From positions 43,684-107,683 of the forward strand of contig NZ_SMCO01000013.1 in assembly GCF_004346685.1 (NCBI RefSeq): 64,000 nucleotides of DNA, given 5' to 3'. The notes beneath the pieces are model-generated. The model ran no database searches, was not told where the DNA came from, and saw only the letters and a list, made by a program, of their open reading frames with translations. Of the stretch, positions 18,439 through 28,855 are shown in pieces. The DNA is from Sulfurirhabdus autotrophica. GTDB lineage: Bacteria; Pseudomonadota; Gammaproteobacteria; Burkholderiales; SMCO01. Each line of letters begins with the position of its first letter. The first letter of the stretch is position 1. The translations under genes and the position numbers were made by a program.

Positions 18439-19884
18439 TCAGGGCCGGTTATACACCCATTCCAGCAATGCATCCTGCACTCCCCTGCCAGCGCTGGCAC
18501 GAGGATGGTTGATCATGCACACCACCACATTTCTGCGGCCTTTGCTATCGAATACATAACCGGCAATCGTTTTCACCCCATCTATAGAACCGGATTTAAT
18601 ATGGGCATGGCCGGCAACGCCATCATCTTTCATTCTTCTGCGCATCGTTCCATCCACGGCTACGATAGGCAGTGATGACTCAAGCTCGGAAAATACCGGG
18701 CTACGATAAGCGGCTATGAGCAGATCCGCCAAATGTTGCGGGCTGATTCGCGCAATGCGCGACAATCCTGAACCGTTCTCCACCACCAGTTCCGGAAAAT
18801 TCAACCCGCGCCCTGCCAGCCATGTATGAATAGTTGCCCCTGCATTCTCGCGGGAACCCGGCTGGCCTGATTGCTCTGCCCCTATCGTTAAATACAGTTG
18901 CCGCGCCATGACGTTATTGCTGAACTTGTTTATATTACGCACAACGACAGCAAGCGGCGGAGATGTTTTCGTCACAAGCAAGCGGGCACTTGCAGGTACT
19001 TCTCCTGCCTTAAATCCACCGGAAATACTGCCACCTGATTCGCTCCAGAGCTGCTTGAACAAGCCATAAATGAAATCGCCATTCCGCAAAAAACTCAGAT
19101 TCAGTTGCTTTTCACCACAAGTCGATGAAAAAGGGCCAGACAAATCCACCACCGCTCCGGCAGGTGTAGGGCTAACTTGCACATTCAACCGGGATTCCCA
19201 ATCGCCACAAGTCGCATTATCCAGCTTCAATCCGTTGCGCAAGGTCAATGTCGTTAGCGAAAATTCAGGCTGTACAGTCACTGATCGCTGTTCAGGCAAT
19301 GGCACAAGTCGCAGCGGAGCGACATTAAAGTTCATCAGCAACGCATCGGGGCCCGCATTGTAAGGCTGGAAAGCCTGATTATCAAAGGCACCTGGGTCGT
19401 GTGGCTCAGTAGCAAAAAAATGCTTATCCAGCACCAGATCACCACGAATATCCCGTACACCTCTTTGGCGCAATTCACGCAGCATGAGCCAGAAACGCTC
19501 CACAGTCAGCTCGGGATCACCATACCCTTTTAAAATCAGATCCCCCTTCAATACACCGTCTACAACTGGTCCGTTCACATAAATCTCGGTTTTCCAGTTA
19601 TAAGCAGGGCCTAAGATATCCAATCCGGCAAATGTCGTCAGCAATTTCATCACTGACGCAGGGTTCATGGAACGATCCTCTCCATAAGCCAAAGCAGGTT
19701 GATCACTATCAACAGGCAGAACGTAAATACCAATATTGGCAGCCGGAATATTTGCTTGTTTTAAAGCAGCCTGAACCGAGTCGGGCAGGGCAGATGGCGC
19801 TGCGGCCATCCCAAGCTCACTGGTAATGAAAAGTAAAAAACCAAAAAAGGAAGTGAAAAAAAATGACTGGAAATATTTATGCAT
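18439..19884 (-). CDS. dacB: D-alanyl-D-alanine carboxypeptidase/endopeptidase (PBP4)
   Basis: A 481-residue periplasmic penicillin-binding protein of class C type-4. A signal peptide (about 1-28) is followed by the serine motif SVMK with catalytic Ser77 and Lys80, then SGLSR as the SxN-type element and HIKSGSIDG as the KTG-type element (here KSG). The long insertion between the first two motifs is normal for DacB. It trims or cleaves D-Ala cross-links in peptidoglycan. It is transcribed toward the AAA ATPase gene with a 42-base gap. Confidence 0.94.
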   Translation of the reverse strand: MHKYFQSFFFTSFFGFLLFITSELGMAAAPSALPDSVQAALKQANIPAANIGIYVLPVDSDQPALAYGEDRSMNPASVMKLLTTFAGLDILGPAYNWKTEIYVNGPVVDGVLKGDLILKGYGDPELTVERFWLMLRELRQRGVRDIRGDLVLDKHFFATEPHDPGAFDNQAFQPYNAGPDALLMNFNVAPLRLVPLPEQRSVTVQPEFSLTTLTLRNGLKLDNATCGDWESRLNVQVSPTPAGAVVDLSGPFSSTCGEKQLNLSFLRNGDFIYGLFKQLWSESGGSISGGFKAGEVPASARLLVTKTSPPLAVVVRNINKFSNNVMARQLYLTIGAEQSGQPGSRENAGATIHTWLAGRGLNFPELVVENGSGLSRIARISPQHLADLLIAAYRSPVFSELESSLPIVAVDGTMRRRMKDDGVAGHAHIKSGSIDGVKTIAGYVFDSKGRRNVVVCMINHPRASAGRGVQDALLEWVYNRP

Positions 19885-20289
19885 GATCAGATTCTAACCT
19901 AAAACAGCACATCCAGTGCAGCACAAAGGCATAAAATTTATGCCTGATTATCAATCATCCTCAACCAGCGAAAAGCAGTATATGTGCAGTGTTTCATTAA
20001 CAACACGCGACATGTTTACCAAGCGGTTTATGCAACTTTGTATATTCACCGCGGAGACGCAGAGGCGCAGAGTTGATATGCCATAAAATATAAATTGTGA
20101 TGCTTTGTTGCTATACGTCGGCACTAATTACGCTCAGAAAACATTGTATTTCTCCGCGTCTCAGCGCCACTGAGGTTATAACTAAGTTTTCTAAATTTGC
20201 AGCAATTCCGAAATTGGTGAGAACTATCTATGTAGCTGAACTTTCTTTCTAATCAGGAAAAGCATCAGGCTAGTTAAAGTAAGACCTCA
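19885..20289. other. Intergenic region, 405 bp, carrying an inverted repeat pair
   Basis: Region between the dacB start and the stop of the membrane diguanylate cyclase gene. It contains two facing copies of a GC-rich repeat unit (annotated separately) and otherwise AT-rich DNA. No ORF of substance was seen. Confidence 0.55.
20047..20177. repeat. Inverted pair of a CCGCGGAGACGCAGAG-type repeat
   Basis: The 26-base unit at 20047-20072 (CACCGCGGAGACGCAGAGG and so on) and the complement of 20152-20177 agree at 18 of 26 positions by hand alignment, facing each other across 79 bases. Alternating GAGACGCAGAG units of this style are known as dispersed palindromic repeats in several proteobacterial genomes. 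Whether it is present elsewhere in this genome cannot be seen from the window. Confidence 0.6.
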
Positions 20290-21477
20290 TTATCCTGGCT
20301 TGACATCAATCCGGGTTGGGTCCAAACAGACATATCGATTTTTCCCGAAACTTTTTGCTGTATACATGGCTTTGTCAGCCATCCGTGTAAGATCATTAAT
20401 ATTATCGGCATGATCAGGATAAAACGCGATCCCGATGCTCGCCCCCACACTGACCTGACCAACATTGGTTAATATTGGCTGGCTTAATTCTGTCAGCAAA
20501 CGTTGGCAAAAAGCATCCGCATCTTCTTTATTATGAAGATCCGGACAAATCAGCATAAATTCATCCCCGCCGACTCGAGCAACCGTATCGTTCACGCGCG
20601 CACCTTCAGACAATCGTGTAGCAATCGTACACAGCACAACATCCCCCACTTCATGGCCATATTTGTCATTAATCGGTTTAAATCCATCCAGATCAATCAT
20701 TACCAGTGCAATATTGCTGTGCTGATGTCGGTCAACTGTGGCTACTTCCTTTTCAAGATTACTTTCAAATTGGCGTCGATTAAATAATTCGGTCAGCGGA
20801 TCACGCATGGCCAACTCATTGTAATGCTGAGTTTTCATGGCGGACTGACGGGCCAGCAAATGAAACTTTCGAACTATAAAAAGAAAATTGAACAGCGCAA
20901 GGAAAAAAACTATGGTTTGTATAATGCGTAATGTATTAGCACGCTGCAATGATTGCCGTTCCAAACCCGATGTAAGGCGATTCATCAAATCAAGTATTTG
21001 CAGGTTATTGTGAATCATTTGCTCTCGTAGCTGAATAATCAATTGCTCTGGCATATCCAAGCTGCCTGTCATATACGGCAACAGGAGCTCATGCATCGGC
21101 CTCCAGATCTGGATTGTCTGATCAATCAGTCCTGCTTCTGGAAACGAATCTACCCGGCTCAACCTGATGATTTCTCCATCGCTGTTAACTGTTAGCCCAC
21201 CATGTTTGAATGCAAGCAAAGTTTCATCAAACACGCTCACCGAATCTCGAAACTCTTCATGTGTAGCTCGAATTAATTCAACGGAATGTTGAGACTGAAG
21301 CATTAACAAAGATTTGGTCATACTTTGTGAAAGCATGCGCTGACGACCAGATAAATTTATTGCAATTGCATCTTTGGAAATTTGATAGGTAATCCAGTAA
21401 TTGATCACCAGAATCGATAGATCCAGCACAATAAACAGCAAAATGGCGCCAAACAGATTTTTAGATTTCAATTCCAT
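20290..21477 (-). CDS. Membrane-bound diguanylate cyclase with PilJ/NarX-type sensor
   Basis: A 395-residue protein starting at the ATG at 21477 (MELKSKNLF); an in-frame TTG at 21519 would add 14 polar residues. A first membrane helix (about 7-30) leads to a periplasmic four-helix-type domain opening with SGRQRMLSQSM, the signature shared by PilJ and NarX sensor regions. A second helix near 190 precedes a GGDEF domain with RDPLTELFNRR and an intact GGDEF motif. The I-site RVND lies five residues upstream, so product inhibition is expected. It converts an unknown periplasmic cue into c-di-GMP. Confidence 0.92.
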   Translation of the reverse strand: MELKSKNLFGAILLFIVLDLSILVINYWITYQISKDAIAINLSGRQRMLSQSMTKSLLMLQSQHSVELIRATHEEFRDSVSVFDETLLAFKHGGLTVNSDGEIIRLSRVDSFPEAGLIDQTIQIWRPMHELLLPYMTGSLDMPEQLIIQLREQMIHNNLQILDLMNRLTSGLERQSLQRANTLRIIQTIVFFLALFNFLFIVRKFHLLARQSAMKTQHYNELAMRDPLTELFNRRQFESNLEKEVATVDRHQHSNIALVMIDLDGFKPINDKYGHEVGDVVLCTIATRLSEGARVNDTVARVGGDEFMLICPDLHNKEDADAFCQRLLTELSQPILTNVGQVSVGASIGIAFYPDHADNINDLTRMADKAMYTAKSFGKNRYVCLDPTRIDVKPG

Positions 21478-21686
21478 CTCAATACGCCCATACCTGACCA
21501 GTAACTTAATAGTACACAAGATTATCGTGGACGGAAAAAATTCTATTCATGACGAATGGACTTTAATAAAAAAGAACCGCTGCTTTGTATGTTAGCTTGG
21601 TCTAAAATCCATTGCACAAATACAATAATGCAGGCAGCGATGGGAGCAGACCAAGGGATGCTATAGTCAAATCAGAGGTGATTTAT

Positions 21687-22364
21687 ATGGACGAAGCAGC
21701 AAGACGCGAATTTCTTAGCATGGTGGCAAGCTATCAAAACCGTGGAGACCCTACCGGATGGTTCGATAAGGTGTACCGCGATGCTCAAGGCGACTTCAGG
21801 GGGGTCTTCTGGGCTGATCTTGCCCCCAATCCTTATCTGGTTTCCTGGCTAGAAGAACACCCGGTTTCTGGCGAAAATCTGTGGGCGGTCGTCGTTGGCT
21901 GTGGCGTGGGAGATGACGCAGAGGCCATATCGGCTCACGGGTATCAGGTCATTGCCTTCGATATTTCCCCAGCTGCCATTGACCTATGCCGCAAGCGTTA
22001 TCCTAACACCCATGTTGAGTACAGGGTCGCTGACCTGTTCGATCACCCCAAAGATTGGGCACAGCGATTTGACCTTGTTTACGAATGCAACACCATACAA
22101 GTCTTGCCAGGAGACTATCGGATTCGTGCTTTGAATGCGATTGCAGACTTGGTAGCTCCTGGCGGCAACGCACTGGTTTCGTGCCGAAGCCGAAAGACCG
22201 GAGAAAAAGAAAATGAATTTCCTTTACCGCTGGACCGGCCAGAAATAGATGGATTCGTTCGTGCCGGACTTAAGGAAGAGTCTTTCGTAGTTTATGATGA
22301 CGACCAAGCTCCGCCGGTACCTCATTTTTTTGGCTGTTACACCAGACCGTTAAAATCAGTTTAA
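21687..22364 (+). CDS. Class I SAM-dependent methyltransferase
   Basis: A 225-residue cytoplasmic enzyme. I start it at the ATG at 21687 behind AGAGGTG; the longer reading from a TTG at 21612 lacks a ribosome site. SAM motif I reads VVVGCGVGDDAEAI, followed by VIAFDISPAAI and FDLVYECNTIQVLPGDYR. The layout resembles thiopurine S-methyltransferase-like enzymes, but the substrate cannot be given. It stands alone between two signalling genes and looks somewhat richer in G+C than its flanks, which may indicate a recent arrival. Confidence 0.82.
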   Translation: MDEAARREFLSMVASYQNRGDPTGWFDKVYRDAQGDFRGVFWADLAPNPYLVSWLEEHPVSGENLWAVVVGCGVGDDAEAISAHGYQVIAFDISPAAIDLCRKRYPNTHVEYRVADLFDHPKDWAQRFDLVYECNTIQVLPGDYRIRALNAIADLVAPGGNALVSCRSRKTGEKENEFPLPLDRPEIDGFVRAGLKEESFVVYDDDQAPPVPHFFGCYTRPLKSV

Positions 22365-22400
22365 AACTATGTCCAAATTATCCAGTAACAGTAATTTATA

Positions 22401-22417
22401 GCTGGCCTTAGGCCAGC
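22401..22417. repeat. Short perfect hairpin after the methyltransferase gene
   Basis: GCTGGCC and GGCCAGC pair perfectly around TTA, 37 bases after the stop codon. There is no T-tract, so it is at best a weak or factor-dependent terminator. Confidence 0.4.
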
Positions 22418-22638
22418 CGCCGTGCCACTCCCAGTATGCCAATTTAATTCGACAGAACTCTGCTAAAAATGGCAGCTTTCTATTGTTGGGTATCGCCATT
22501 GTTACTTTCCCAAATTTCGTTCTGGCGTTCATCAAACTTAGCATTATACTTCCTGAAAAGTAGCTCATTTCGATTTGTCCGCTTGTAGCGGCATATTTTG
22601 TGAGTCTGAGTATTGATTGGGCTAATCGTGGAGGCCGC

Positions 22639-25600
22639 ATGTCGCTTATTAACATCGAAGTCCCTATACGGGTGCTGCTAAAACGCTTTGCATTGATTTT
22701 TATACCCATCAGCGCTGCGCTTATCACCATGCTATTTTGGGGCATTCAATTCGACGATCAGTTACAAGTTGAACATAGAGAAGTACGAGAAGTAAACCGC
22801 ATCAAAGTTGCCGAGGAGCGAATTAAACGAGATTTATCGCGGGTTGAAACCGATCTTCGCATCATTATCAATCTTCCCGTACTGCAAGGATATTTTGATG
22901 GTGGCACTTCAAAAAAATGGGAAGAGCTGGAAAAACTTTTTCTCGTGATATCAAGGGAAACAAGGCGTTATGACCAAATTCGCTACCTTGATATCAACGG
23001 CCAAGAAGTGGTCCGCATCAATTACAATGCCGGAAAACCCTCCCCTGTGCCCCCTGAGCAATTACAGAACAAATCGGGGCGCTATTACTTCAGCGACACG
23101 ATCAAGCTCAATAAAGATGAAATATTTGTCTCTCCGCTGGACCTGAATATGGAGGATGGCAGCCTGGATATTCCCTATAAACCGATGATCCGCTACGGTA
23201 CACCGGTATTCGATAGTGCGGGGAACAAGAAGGGCATCATCCTGTTTAATTATTTTGGGGATGAACTGCTACAAAGCTTTCGCGTAGCAATGCAGGGAGC
23301 CAACCATGGTGGCATGCTGCTTAATCGCAACGGCTATTGGCTAGCTGGTACCAAGCGTGAGGATGAGTGGGGTTTCATGCTGGGCAAGAACGAGCGTACA
23401 TTCGGACATGATTTTCCTGATGCATGGCGGACCATCTCATCTTCCAAGCGCGGCTCCCTGCTGACAGATCAAGGGCTATTTGTCTACACCACTGTCCACA
23501 TACGGTTGGGCGTGCAACCTTCACTCAGGGATTCAACCTTGGCGCATGCTGCCGATTGGAAGATCGTATCGTTTATTCGGAAAGACGATCTTTTAAGCGA
23601 TTCCTTCTACAACCAGCCATTCAATAAAATTTTAATGGTATTTATCTATCTGATACTTGCATTGGGTTCCTTTTTCATCGCGCTGGTTACTTTAAAACGT
23701 GAACAGGCAAAGCAGGAAATTCTCAACCTCAACCAAGAATTGGAAAAACGTGTAACAGAACACGCTGAAGGAGAGGAAAACCTCTCTGTCACGCTCAATT
23801 CCATTGGCGATGCTGTGATGGCTACAGATATTAAGGGACAGATAACACGCATGAATATCATCGCCGAACAACTCACCGGTTGGTCGCGAGCGGAAGCAAT
23901 CGGCCGCCCTGTGGCCGATATTTTTTGCATCATCAATCAGAATACCCGCCAGCCCGCAACTATCCCGGTAGAGGCAACCCTGGCCCAAGGTGTCATTCAC
24001 GATTTGTCCAACGACACCGTACTGATTGCTCGCGACAGTAGCGAGCGTCCCATCGCCGACAGTTGTGCGCCTATTCGTAATCGCGATGGCAAGGTGACCG
24101 GGGCTGTACTGGTGTTTCGCGATGTGACCAAGGAATATGCATCGAAAGTAGCACTCCGCGAAAGCGCCGCACGTATCCAGACGATTCTCAATACCGTGGC
24201 GGACGGCATCATCACGATTAACGAGCGTGGCATTATCGAAACGGTTAATCCGGCTGCAGAACGACTCTTTGACTATGCTGCTATTGAGATCATCGGACAA
24301 AACGTCAATATACTGATGCCCGAACCTCACCATAGCCAGCACGATGGTTACCTTGAACACTACCGCACCACCGGAGAAGCGCGCATCATTGGCATCGGGC
24401 GCGAAGTTGAGGGTAGGCGCAAGGACGGCAACACATTCCCGATGTATCTGGCCGTGAATGAGATGAGTCTGGATGGTCAACGTTATTTCACCGGCATCGT
24501 ACACGACCTCACTGAATCTAAACAGGCGGAGGAATTGCTGCACCAAGCTAAAGAAAAAGCCGAATTGGCCAACCTTTCCAAGGACTCCTTCCTTGCCACC
24601 ATGAGCCATGAGATCCGCACCCCGCTCACCGGCATGTTGGGCATGCTGGAAGTGCTCTCACTCACTCCGCTCAATCGCGATCAAAAAGAAACGTTACATG
24701 CCGCATGGGATTCCAGCAGGGGCTTGCTGCGCATTGTCAGCGACATTCTTGATTGGTCAAAGATCGAGGCTGGCAAACTGCATCTCGCGCCGCAATCAAC
24801 CTCTATTCCCCAGTTACTCCAAGAGGTCGTTAACACTTATTCACGCGTAGCCAGCGTTAAAAGCCTGGTGTTGAGACAGCATGTCGATGCACGCCTTAGC
24901 CCGACGCACATCGTCGACCCGCTACGCCTCTCACAGGTGCTGAACAACTTTGTCAGCAATGCGATCAAATTTACTCATAGCGGGGAAATCGAGCTTTGCG
25001 CTGAACTTCTTAATCAACTCGATAGCGGCGAGCGGATACGCTTTTCAGTCAAGGATACGGGTATCGGCATTGCCAAGGATGCTCAGCAACGCCTGTTTCG
25101 GCGCTACCAACAGGAGAGTGTCGACACCACACGCCAGTACGGAGGAACCGGGCTTGGGCTGGCAATCTGCCAGAGCCTGGTGAATTTGATGGATGGACAA
25201 ATCGAACTGACAAGCGAACCTGGTCAGGGATCCGTTTTCAGTATCACGCTGACCCTGCCGGTTTCAGGCGTACCGGGAGAGAGAGTGCAAAGTACACACC
25301 CTGAAGTGGAGCAAAGACAGGTTAAACCATTGTTTGAACACGGTCAGAATTCACCTCTGGTGTTGGCGGTGGACGATCATCCGATCAACCGCGATCTGCT
25401 GGCACGCCAAGTCAAGCTGCTCGGCTTGCGTGCCGAAACTGCGGAAAACGGGGGGGAGGCGCTGTTGAAATGGAGGGAGGGGCGTTTTGCAATGATCATT
25501 ACCGACTGCCACATGCCGGAGATGGATGGTTACGCGTTTTCGCGGGCAGTACGCAAGATCGAAGTCGATGAAAGCCTTACTCGAACCCCTATCATCGCAT

Positions 25601-27360
25601 GGACGGCAAATGCACTCCCGGAAGAAAAAGAACAATGCCACGCGGCCGGCATGGATGATCTGTTAGTCAAGCCGGTAAATCTGGCACAACTGAAACAGAC
25701 GCTGGAAAAGTGGCTATCCATTACTGAAATGGACAGTAGCCAGCCTAAAGATTCAGTACACGGTACGAATAATAGTGGGCTGATTGCAGAGCCAATTGAT
25801 TTTGCTGTACTAGAGCAGGTTGAGCCAGACAGTGTCGCGCAGATTCAGATATTGCACGATTTCCAGGCACATATCCGTGCTGACCAAGCCAAGCTGCTCG
25901 AGATGCTTGAACAAGGTGACCTAGCTAATGTCGCGAGCACGGCCCATCGAATGAAAGGATCCGGCCGCATGGTAGGAGCAAAATATCTGGTAAACGCCTG
26001 CACAGCCATCGAGGAGGCCTCACGGAAAGGAAATATGACTGATGCAAAAGCAGGCACGATGGAATTAGACGAAGTTATCAGGCAATTTGAAATATTTCTT
26101 ATTGATGTAGAAAAAACCAATGGGAATCAAGTCAATATAAATGAATTAAATTTCTTGGTTGTGGAAGATGACGACTTCCAGCGCCGGATGCTCGTAAAAA
26201 TGCTGGACTCGTTGGGTGCAAAATCGATATGTGATGCAGAAAATGGCATGCAGGGGATCCAGATGATTAGCGGGGAGAATAAAAAACCAGTGGATATTGT
26301 GGTCTGCGATTTGAATATGCCTGAAATGGATGGCCTTGAGTTCCTGCGGAATTTGGGTCTGGAAAACCATCATATTTCAATTATCATTATCAGTGCACTG
26401 GGAAGCAAGCTGCTTACCTCGGCGGGAAACATGGCAAAAATGTATGGCATGAAACTTCTCGGGATGATCGAGAAACCCATAATGCTGGGGCAACTCCAAT
26501 CTCTTCTTTCCAAATATGAGCGTTCCGAAAACAAGTGGCAGAGCCCTATTCCTGACATGAGCTTTACGCTTGAGGAAGTATTACAAGGGATTCACGCAAA
26601 ACAGTTCGAGCCGTACTTTCAGCCCAAAGTGGATTTGAATACAGCCAGTTTAGTGGGTGCTGAGGTGCTGGCGCGCTGGAAACATCCGGAACTGGGAGTG
26701 ATCAGCCCCTATGCTTTTATCCCGCTGCTTGAACAGAGTGGCAACATCGATGGACTAACCTTTCTTATTCTCGAAAAAGCTGCGGCAGCCTGTCGTTCGT
26801 TTCACGATAAAGACAACACACTTTCTATCTCAGTTAATCTTTCGCTGGTCTCACTGGCCGATACCTCACTGGCGGACAAGATTACCCAGGCAGTGTTGAA
26901 TACCGGACTTGACCCGCGTTACGTCATTCTGGAAATTACTGAAACAGCGGCTATGACTGATGTCGCGCACGCATTAGAAAATCTGGCGCGTTTGTGCATG
27001 AATGGATTCGGGCTTTCCATAGACGATTACGGAACCGGCTATTCCAGCATGCAGCAGCTTACGCGTATACCCTTCAGTGAACTGAAGATCGACCAGTCAT
27101 TCGTATATGACCTTTCTGAGAACGAGGCATTACGCATCGTGGTCGAGTCGAGCATTAACATGGCGCACAAACTGAAGGTTAAAAGTGTAGCCGAAGGTGT
27201 GGAGTCACAGCAGGATTGGGATACGCTAAAAAGCATGGGCTGCGATACGGCACAGGGTTATTTCATCGCCAAACCGATGGATGTAAGGGCATTTCATCAT
27301 TTTATTGAAAATTACAACTGTATAGCCGCTGACTTGCCATCAACGCCCATTACGGATTAA
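22639..27360 (+). CDS. Hybrid sensor kinase with Cache-like sensor, two PAS, HisKA, two REC, Hpt and C-terminal EAL
   Basis: A 1573-residue protein from the ATG at 22639 behind GTGGAGG; an upstream in-frame GTG at 22600 is less likely. An N-terminal helix, a large periplasmic sensor region of about 300 residues and a second helix near 340 are followed by two PAS domains, HisKA with His657 in SHEIRTPL, an HATPase, REC1 (Asp956), Hpt (His1103 in AHRMKGSG), REC2 (Asp1224) and an EAL domain. The EAL signature reads EVL (Glu1342), while ILEITET, the [10 protein letters not shown] loop and VAEGVES are kept, so the phosphodiesterase looks active. A full phosphorelay thus ends in c-di-GMP hydrolysis within one chain. 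Confidence 0.93.
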   Translation: MSLINIEVPIRVLLKRFALIFIPISAALITMLFWGIQFDDQLQVEHREVREVNRIKVAEERIKRDLSRVETDLRIIINLPVLQGYFDGGTSKKWEELEKLFLVISRETRRYDQIRYLDINGQEVVRINYNAGKPSPVPPEQLQNKSGRYYFSDTIKLNKDEIFVSPLDLNMEDGSLDIPYKPMIRYGTPVFDSAGNKKGIILFNYFGDELLQSFRVAMQGANHGGMLLNRNGYWLAGTKREDEWGFMLGKNERTFGHDFPDAWRTISSSKRGSLLTDQGLFVYTTVHIRLGVQPSLRDSTLAHAADWKIVSFIRKDDLLSDSFYNQPFNKILMVFIYLILALGSFFIALVTLKREQAKQEILNLNQELEKRVTEHAEGEENLSVTLNSIGDAVMATDIKGQITRMNIIAEQLTGWSRAEAIGRPVADIFCIINQNTRQPATIPVEATLAQGVIHDLSNDTVLIARDSSERPIADSCAPIRNRDGKVTGAVLVFRDVTKEYASKVALRESAARIQTILNTVADGIITINERGIIETVNPAAERLFDYAAIEIIGQNVNILMPEPHHSQHDGYLEHYRTTGEARIIGIGREVEGRRKDGNTFPMYLAVNEMSLDGQRYFTGIVHDLTESKQAEELLHQAKEKAELANLSKDSFLATMSHEIRTPLTGMLGMLEVLSLTPLNRDQKETLHAAWDSSRGLLRIVSDILDWSKIEAGKLHLAPQSTSIPQLLQEVVNTYSRVASVKSLVLRQHVDARLSPTHIVDPLRLSQVLNNFVSNAIKFTHSGEIELCAELLNQLDSGERIRFSVKDTGIGIAKDAQQRLFRRYQQESVDTTRQYGGTGLGLAICQSLVNLMDGQIELTSEPGQGSVFSITLTLPVSGVPGERVQSTHPEVEQRQVKPLFEHGQNSPLVLAVDDHPINRDLLARQVKLLGLRAETAENGGEALLKWREGRFAMIITDCHMPEMDGYAFSRAVRKIEVDESLTRTPIIAWTANALPEEKEQCHAAGMDDLLVKPVNLAQLKQTLEKWLSITEMDSSQPKDSVHGTNNSGLIAEPIDFAVLEQVEPDSVAQIQILHDFQAHIRADQAKLLEMLEQGDLANVASTAHRMKGSGRMVGAKYLVNACTAIEEASRKGNMTDAKAGTMELDEVIRQFEIFLIDVEKTNGNQVNINELNFLVVEDDDFQRRMLVKMLDSLGAKSICDAENGMQGIQMISGENKKPVDIVVCDLNMPEMDGLEFLRNLGLENHHISIIIISALGSKLLTSAGNMAKMYGMKLLGMIEKPIMLGQLQSLLSKYERSENKWQSPIPDMSFTLEEVLQGIHAKQFEPYFQPKVDLNTASLVGAEVLARWKHPELGVISPYAFIPLLEQSGNIDGLTFLILEKAAAACRSFHDKDNTLSISVNLSLVSLADTSLADKITQAVLNTGLDPRYVILEITETAAMTDVAHALENLARLCMNGFGLSIDDYGTGYSSMQQLTRIPFSELKIDQSFVYDLSENEALRIVVESSINMAHKLKVKSVAEGVESQQDWDTLKSMGCDTAQGYFIAKPMDVRAFHHFIENYNCIAADLPSTPITD

Positions 27361-27545
27361 AACAATACCCTATCTACGAAATTGACTCTTAATGAAGTTA
27401 AACTTAAGATGCACACCAAAATCTGATGCGTATTGGTAAGCCAATTTAGTGGTCTAATGAATCCGGAACTACCCAAACTGACATGATAACCATCATGAAA
27501 GAGGTGCTCAATAATCCGAAAGAGAAGTACTTTTACTCCAGAATT

Positions 27546-27580
27546 CAAAAAAGAAAGCCCCGTCATTAGACAGGGTTTCT
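27546..27580 (-). terminator. Rho-independent terminator of the PEP-CTERM gene
   Basis: Read on the minus strand, AACCCTGTC pairs with GACGGGGCT around a short loop and is followed by TTCTTTTTTG. It begins about 20 bases after the stop codon at 27602. Confidence 0.75.
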
Positions 27581-27601
27581 GATTGCAAATACTAAATTTT
27601 C

Positions 27602-28351
27602 TTATTTCATTACTTTACGTTTCGCCACCAACGCCGCCAATCCCAACCCCATCAAAGACAGAGTAGCTGGTTCTGGAACATTGCTTGACGGAGGGTTTGG
27701 CTCTAAAGCTAATGTGGTTCGTATTCCAAAGGTAAATCCGTGCCAATACTCGCCCGTAGGAACCGTCCATGAAAAATCCGAAAATGTTCCATTAAACTGT
27801 ATGGTTCCACTTCCTTCATTGCCGATCAAATCATTTCCGGATTGAGTGAGACAAGTTGCGCATCCTCCCCAGTAATCATTTCCTTGGCTAAGAATGGTAA
27901 ATGGAGAGTCAAAGTTGTAATGTGTATTTGTTCCATTAGCGCCAAGGCTCACGATGGCCATTATCGGGTCTTTGATCGCCGCACTCAAATGCACCTTATA
28001 TATTTGATTTTGCCCACCCATAAGCTGAAGCATATCGGGGAATGGAATGTTGCTAACCTGGCTGCTTAGATAAGCTGATGAGAAGACACTCCAGCCAGCC
28101 CAATCCGAAGCGGTGTACGCACCTACAAAGCTGCCAGGGGAACCATTCGCATAGACAGCCGAAAAATCTACGGTTACTGTAGATGAATCTGGCAGTGTCA
28201 TCACGCCATGTGCTGTACCTGCAGCAGGATTGGCAGTTGTCCAGTCAGTATAGTAATAAGGCAAAGCCGAGGCAGCTGTCGACAAAGTCGCGCAAAACGC
28301 CAAAAGTACTATTCGAATGTCAGTTATTTTAAAACAGATATTTTTTCTCAT
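27602..28351 (-). CDS. PEP-CTERM sorting domain protein, exported
   Basis: A 249-residue protein with an N-terminal signal sequence (about 1-29, ending STAASA) and a classic C-terminal sorting tail: VPEPATLSLMGLGLAALVAK followed by RK. PEP-CTERM proteins are processed by an exosortase, which is not in this window, and usually end up outside the cell with exopolysaccharide or biofilm matrix. The body is rich in Ser, Thr, Gly and aromatic residues, with no catalytic motif I can name. A strong GGGAGGA ribosome site precedes the ATG and a terminator follows the stop. Confidence 0.9.
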   Translation of the reverse strand: MRKNICFKITDIRIVLLAFCATLSTAASALPYYYTDWTTANPAAGTAHGVMTLPDSSTVTVDFSAVYANGSPGSFVGAYTASDWAGWSVFSSAYLSSQVSNIPFPDMLQLMGGQNQIYKVHLSAAIKDPIMAIVSLGANGTNTHYNFDSPFTILSQGNDYWGGCATCLTQSGNDLIGNEGSGTIQFNGTFSDFSWTVPTGEYWHGFTFGIRTTLALEPNPPSSNVPEPATLSLMGLGLAALVAKRKVMK

Positions 28352-28855
28352 GACAATTTCCTCCCTTAAATTTAGTCAAAAAGTTCGACAATTTAATTGA
28401 GAGGAATACTGATAAGTGATTGACGTGAGATGAGCACTACAACATTCAATACACTGTACTGCATCGGAACCTTGTAACCGGCGACATATGGTAACCATGC
28501 ACCTGCCACTCAGTATGAGCAAATAACAAAATGCGCTCTGCCTCAAAATAAAACTGCCATGACAATATGGAAATTACCCATTCTGCCTATGTGTATATTT
28601 GAAGCAAAAATCGGACCAATTAAAATTGTTTTATACAATACAATTTGTTATGGATTATCCGCACTTTATTTAAGAGGACTATGTAAAATATTCCGACATC
28701 ACATCGAGAATGAAATCTCTATTTCCTGCCGGGTGCAAACGGCGCAATGCACAAAATACCTATAGCGGTTTTGCCGGGATTTGACCCAGGCTGTATAAAA
28801 AACCTGAACACTGATGAGCGAGTTCTAAAGCAACATTATTAAAAGGTTGATCAAA
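28352..28855. other. Intergenic region, 504 bp, upstream of the PEP-CTERM gene
   Basis: AT-rich DNA between the end of the epimerase gene and the PEP-CTERM gene, both on the minus strand. A minus-strand sequence TGGCAGGTGCATGGTT (28493-28508) matches the -24 half of a sigma-54 promoter but has GT instead of GC at -12, so I do not call it. No ORF is supported. Confidence 0.5.

Noticed and set aside
22356..22745. Minus-strand ORF of 129 codons between the methyltransferase and the large kinase
   Set aside because: It overlaps the start of the kinase gene, has no clear ribosome site, and its product shows no recognisable motif.
28493..28508. Sigma-54-like sequence TGGCAGGTGCATGGTT upstream of the PEP-CTERM gene
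   Set aside because: The -12 element is GT instead of GC, and no TGTCG-N7-TTACAC motif lies at a suitable distance.
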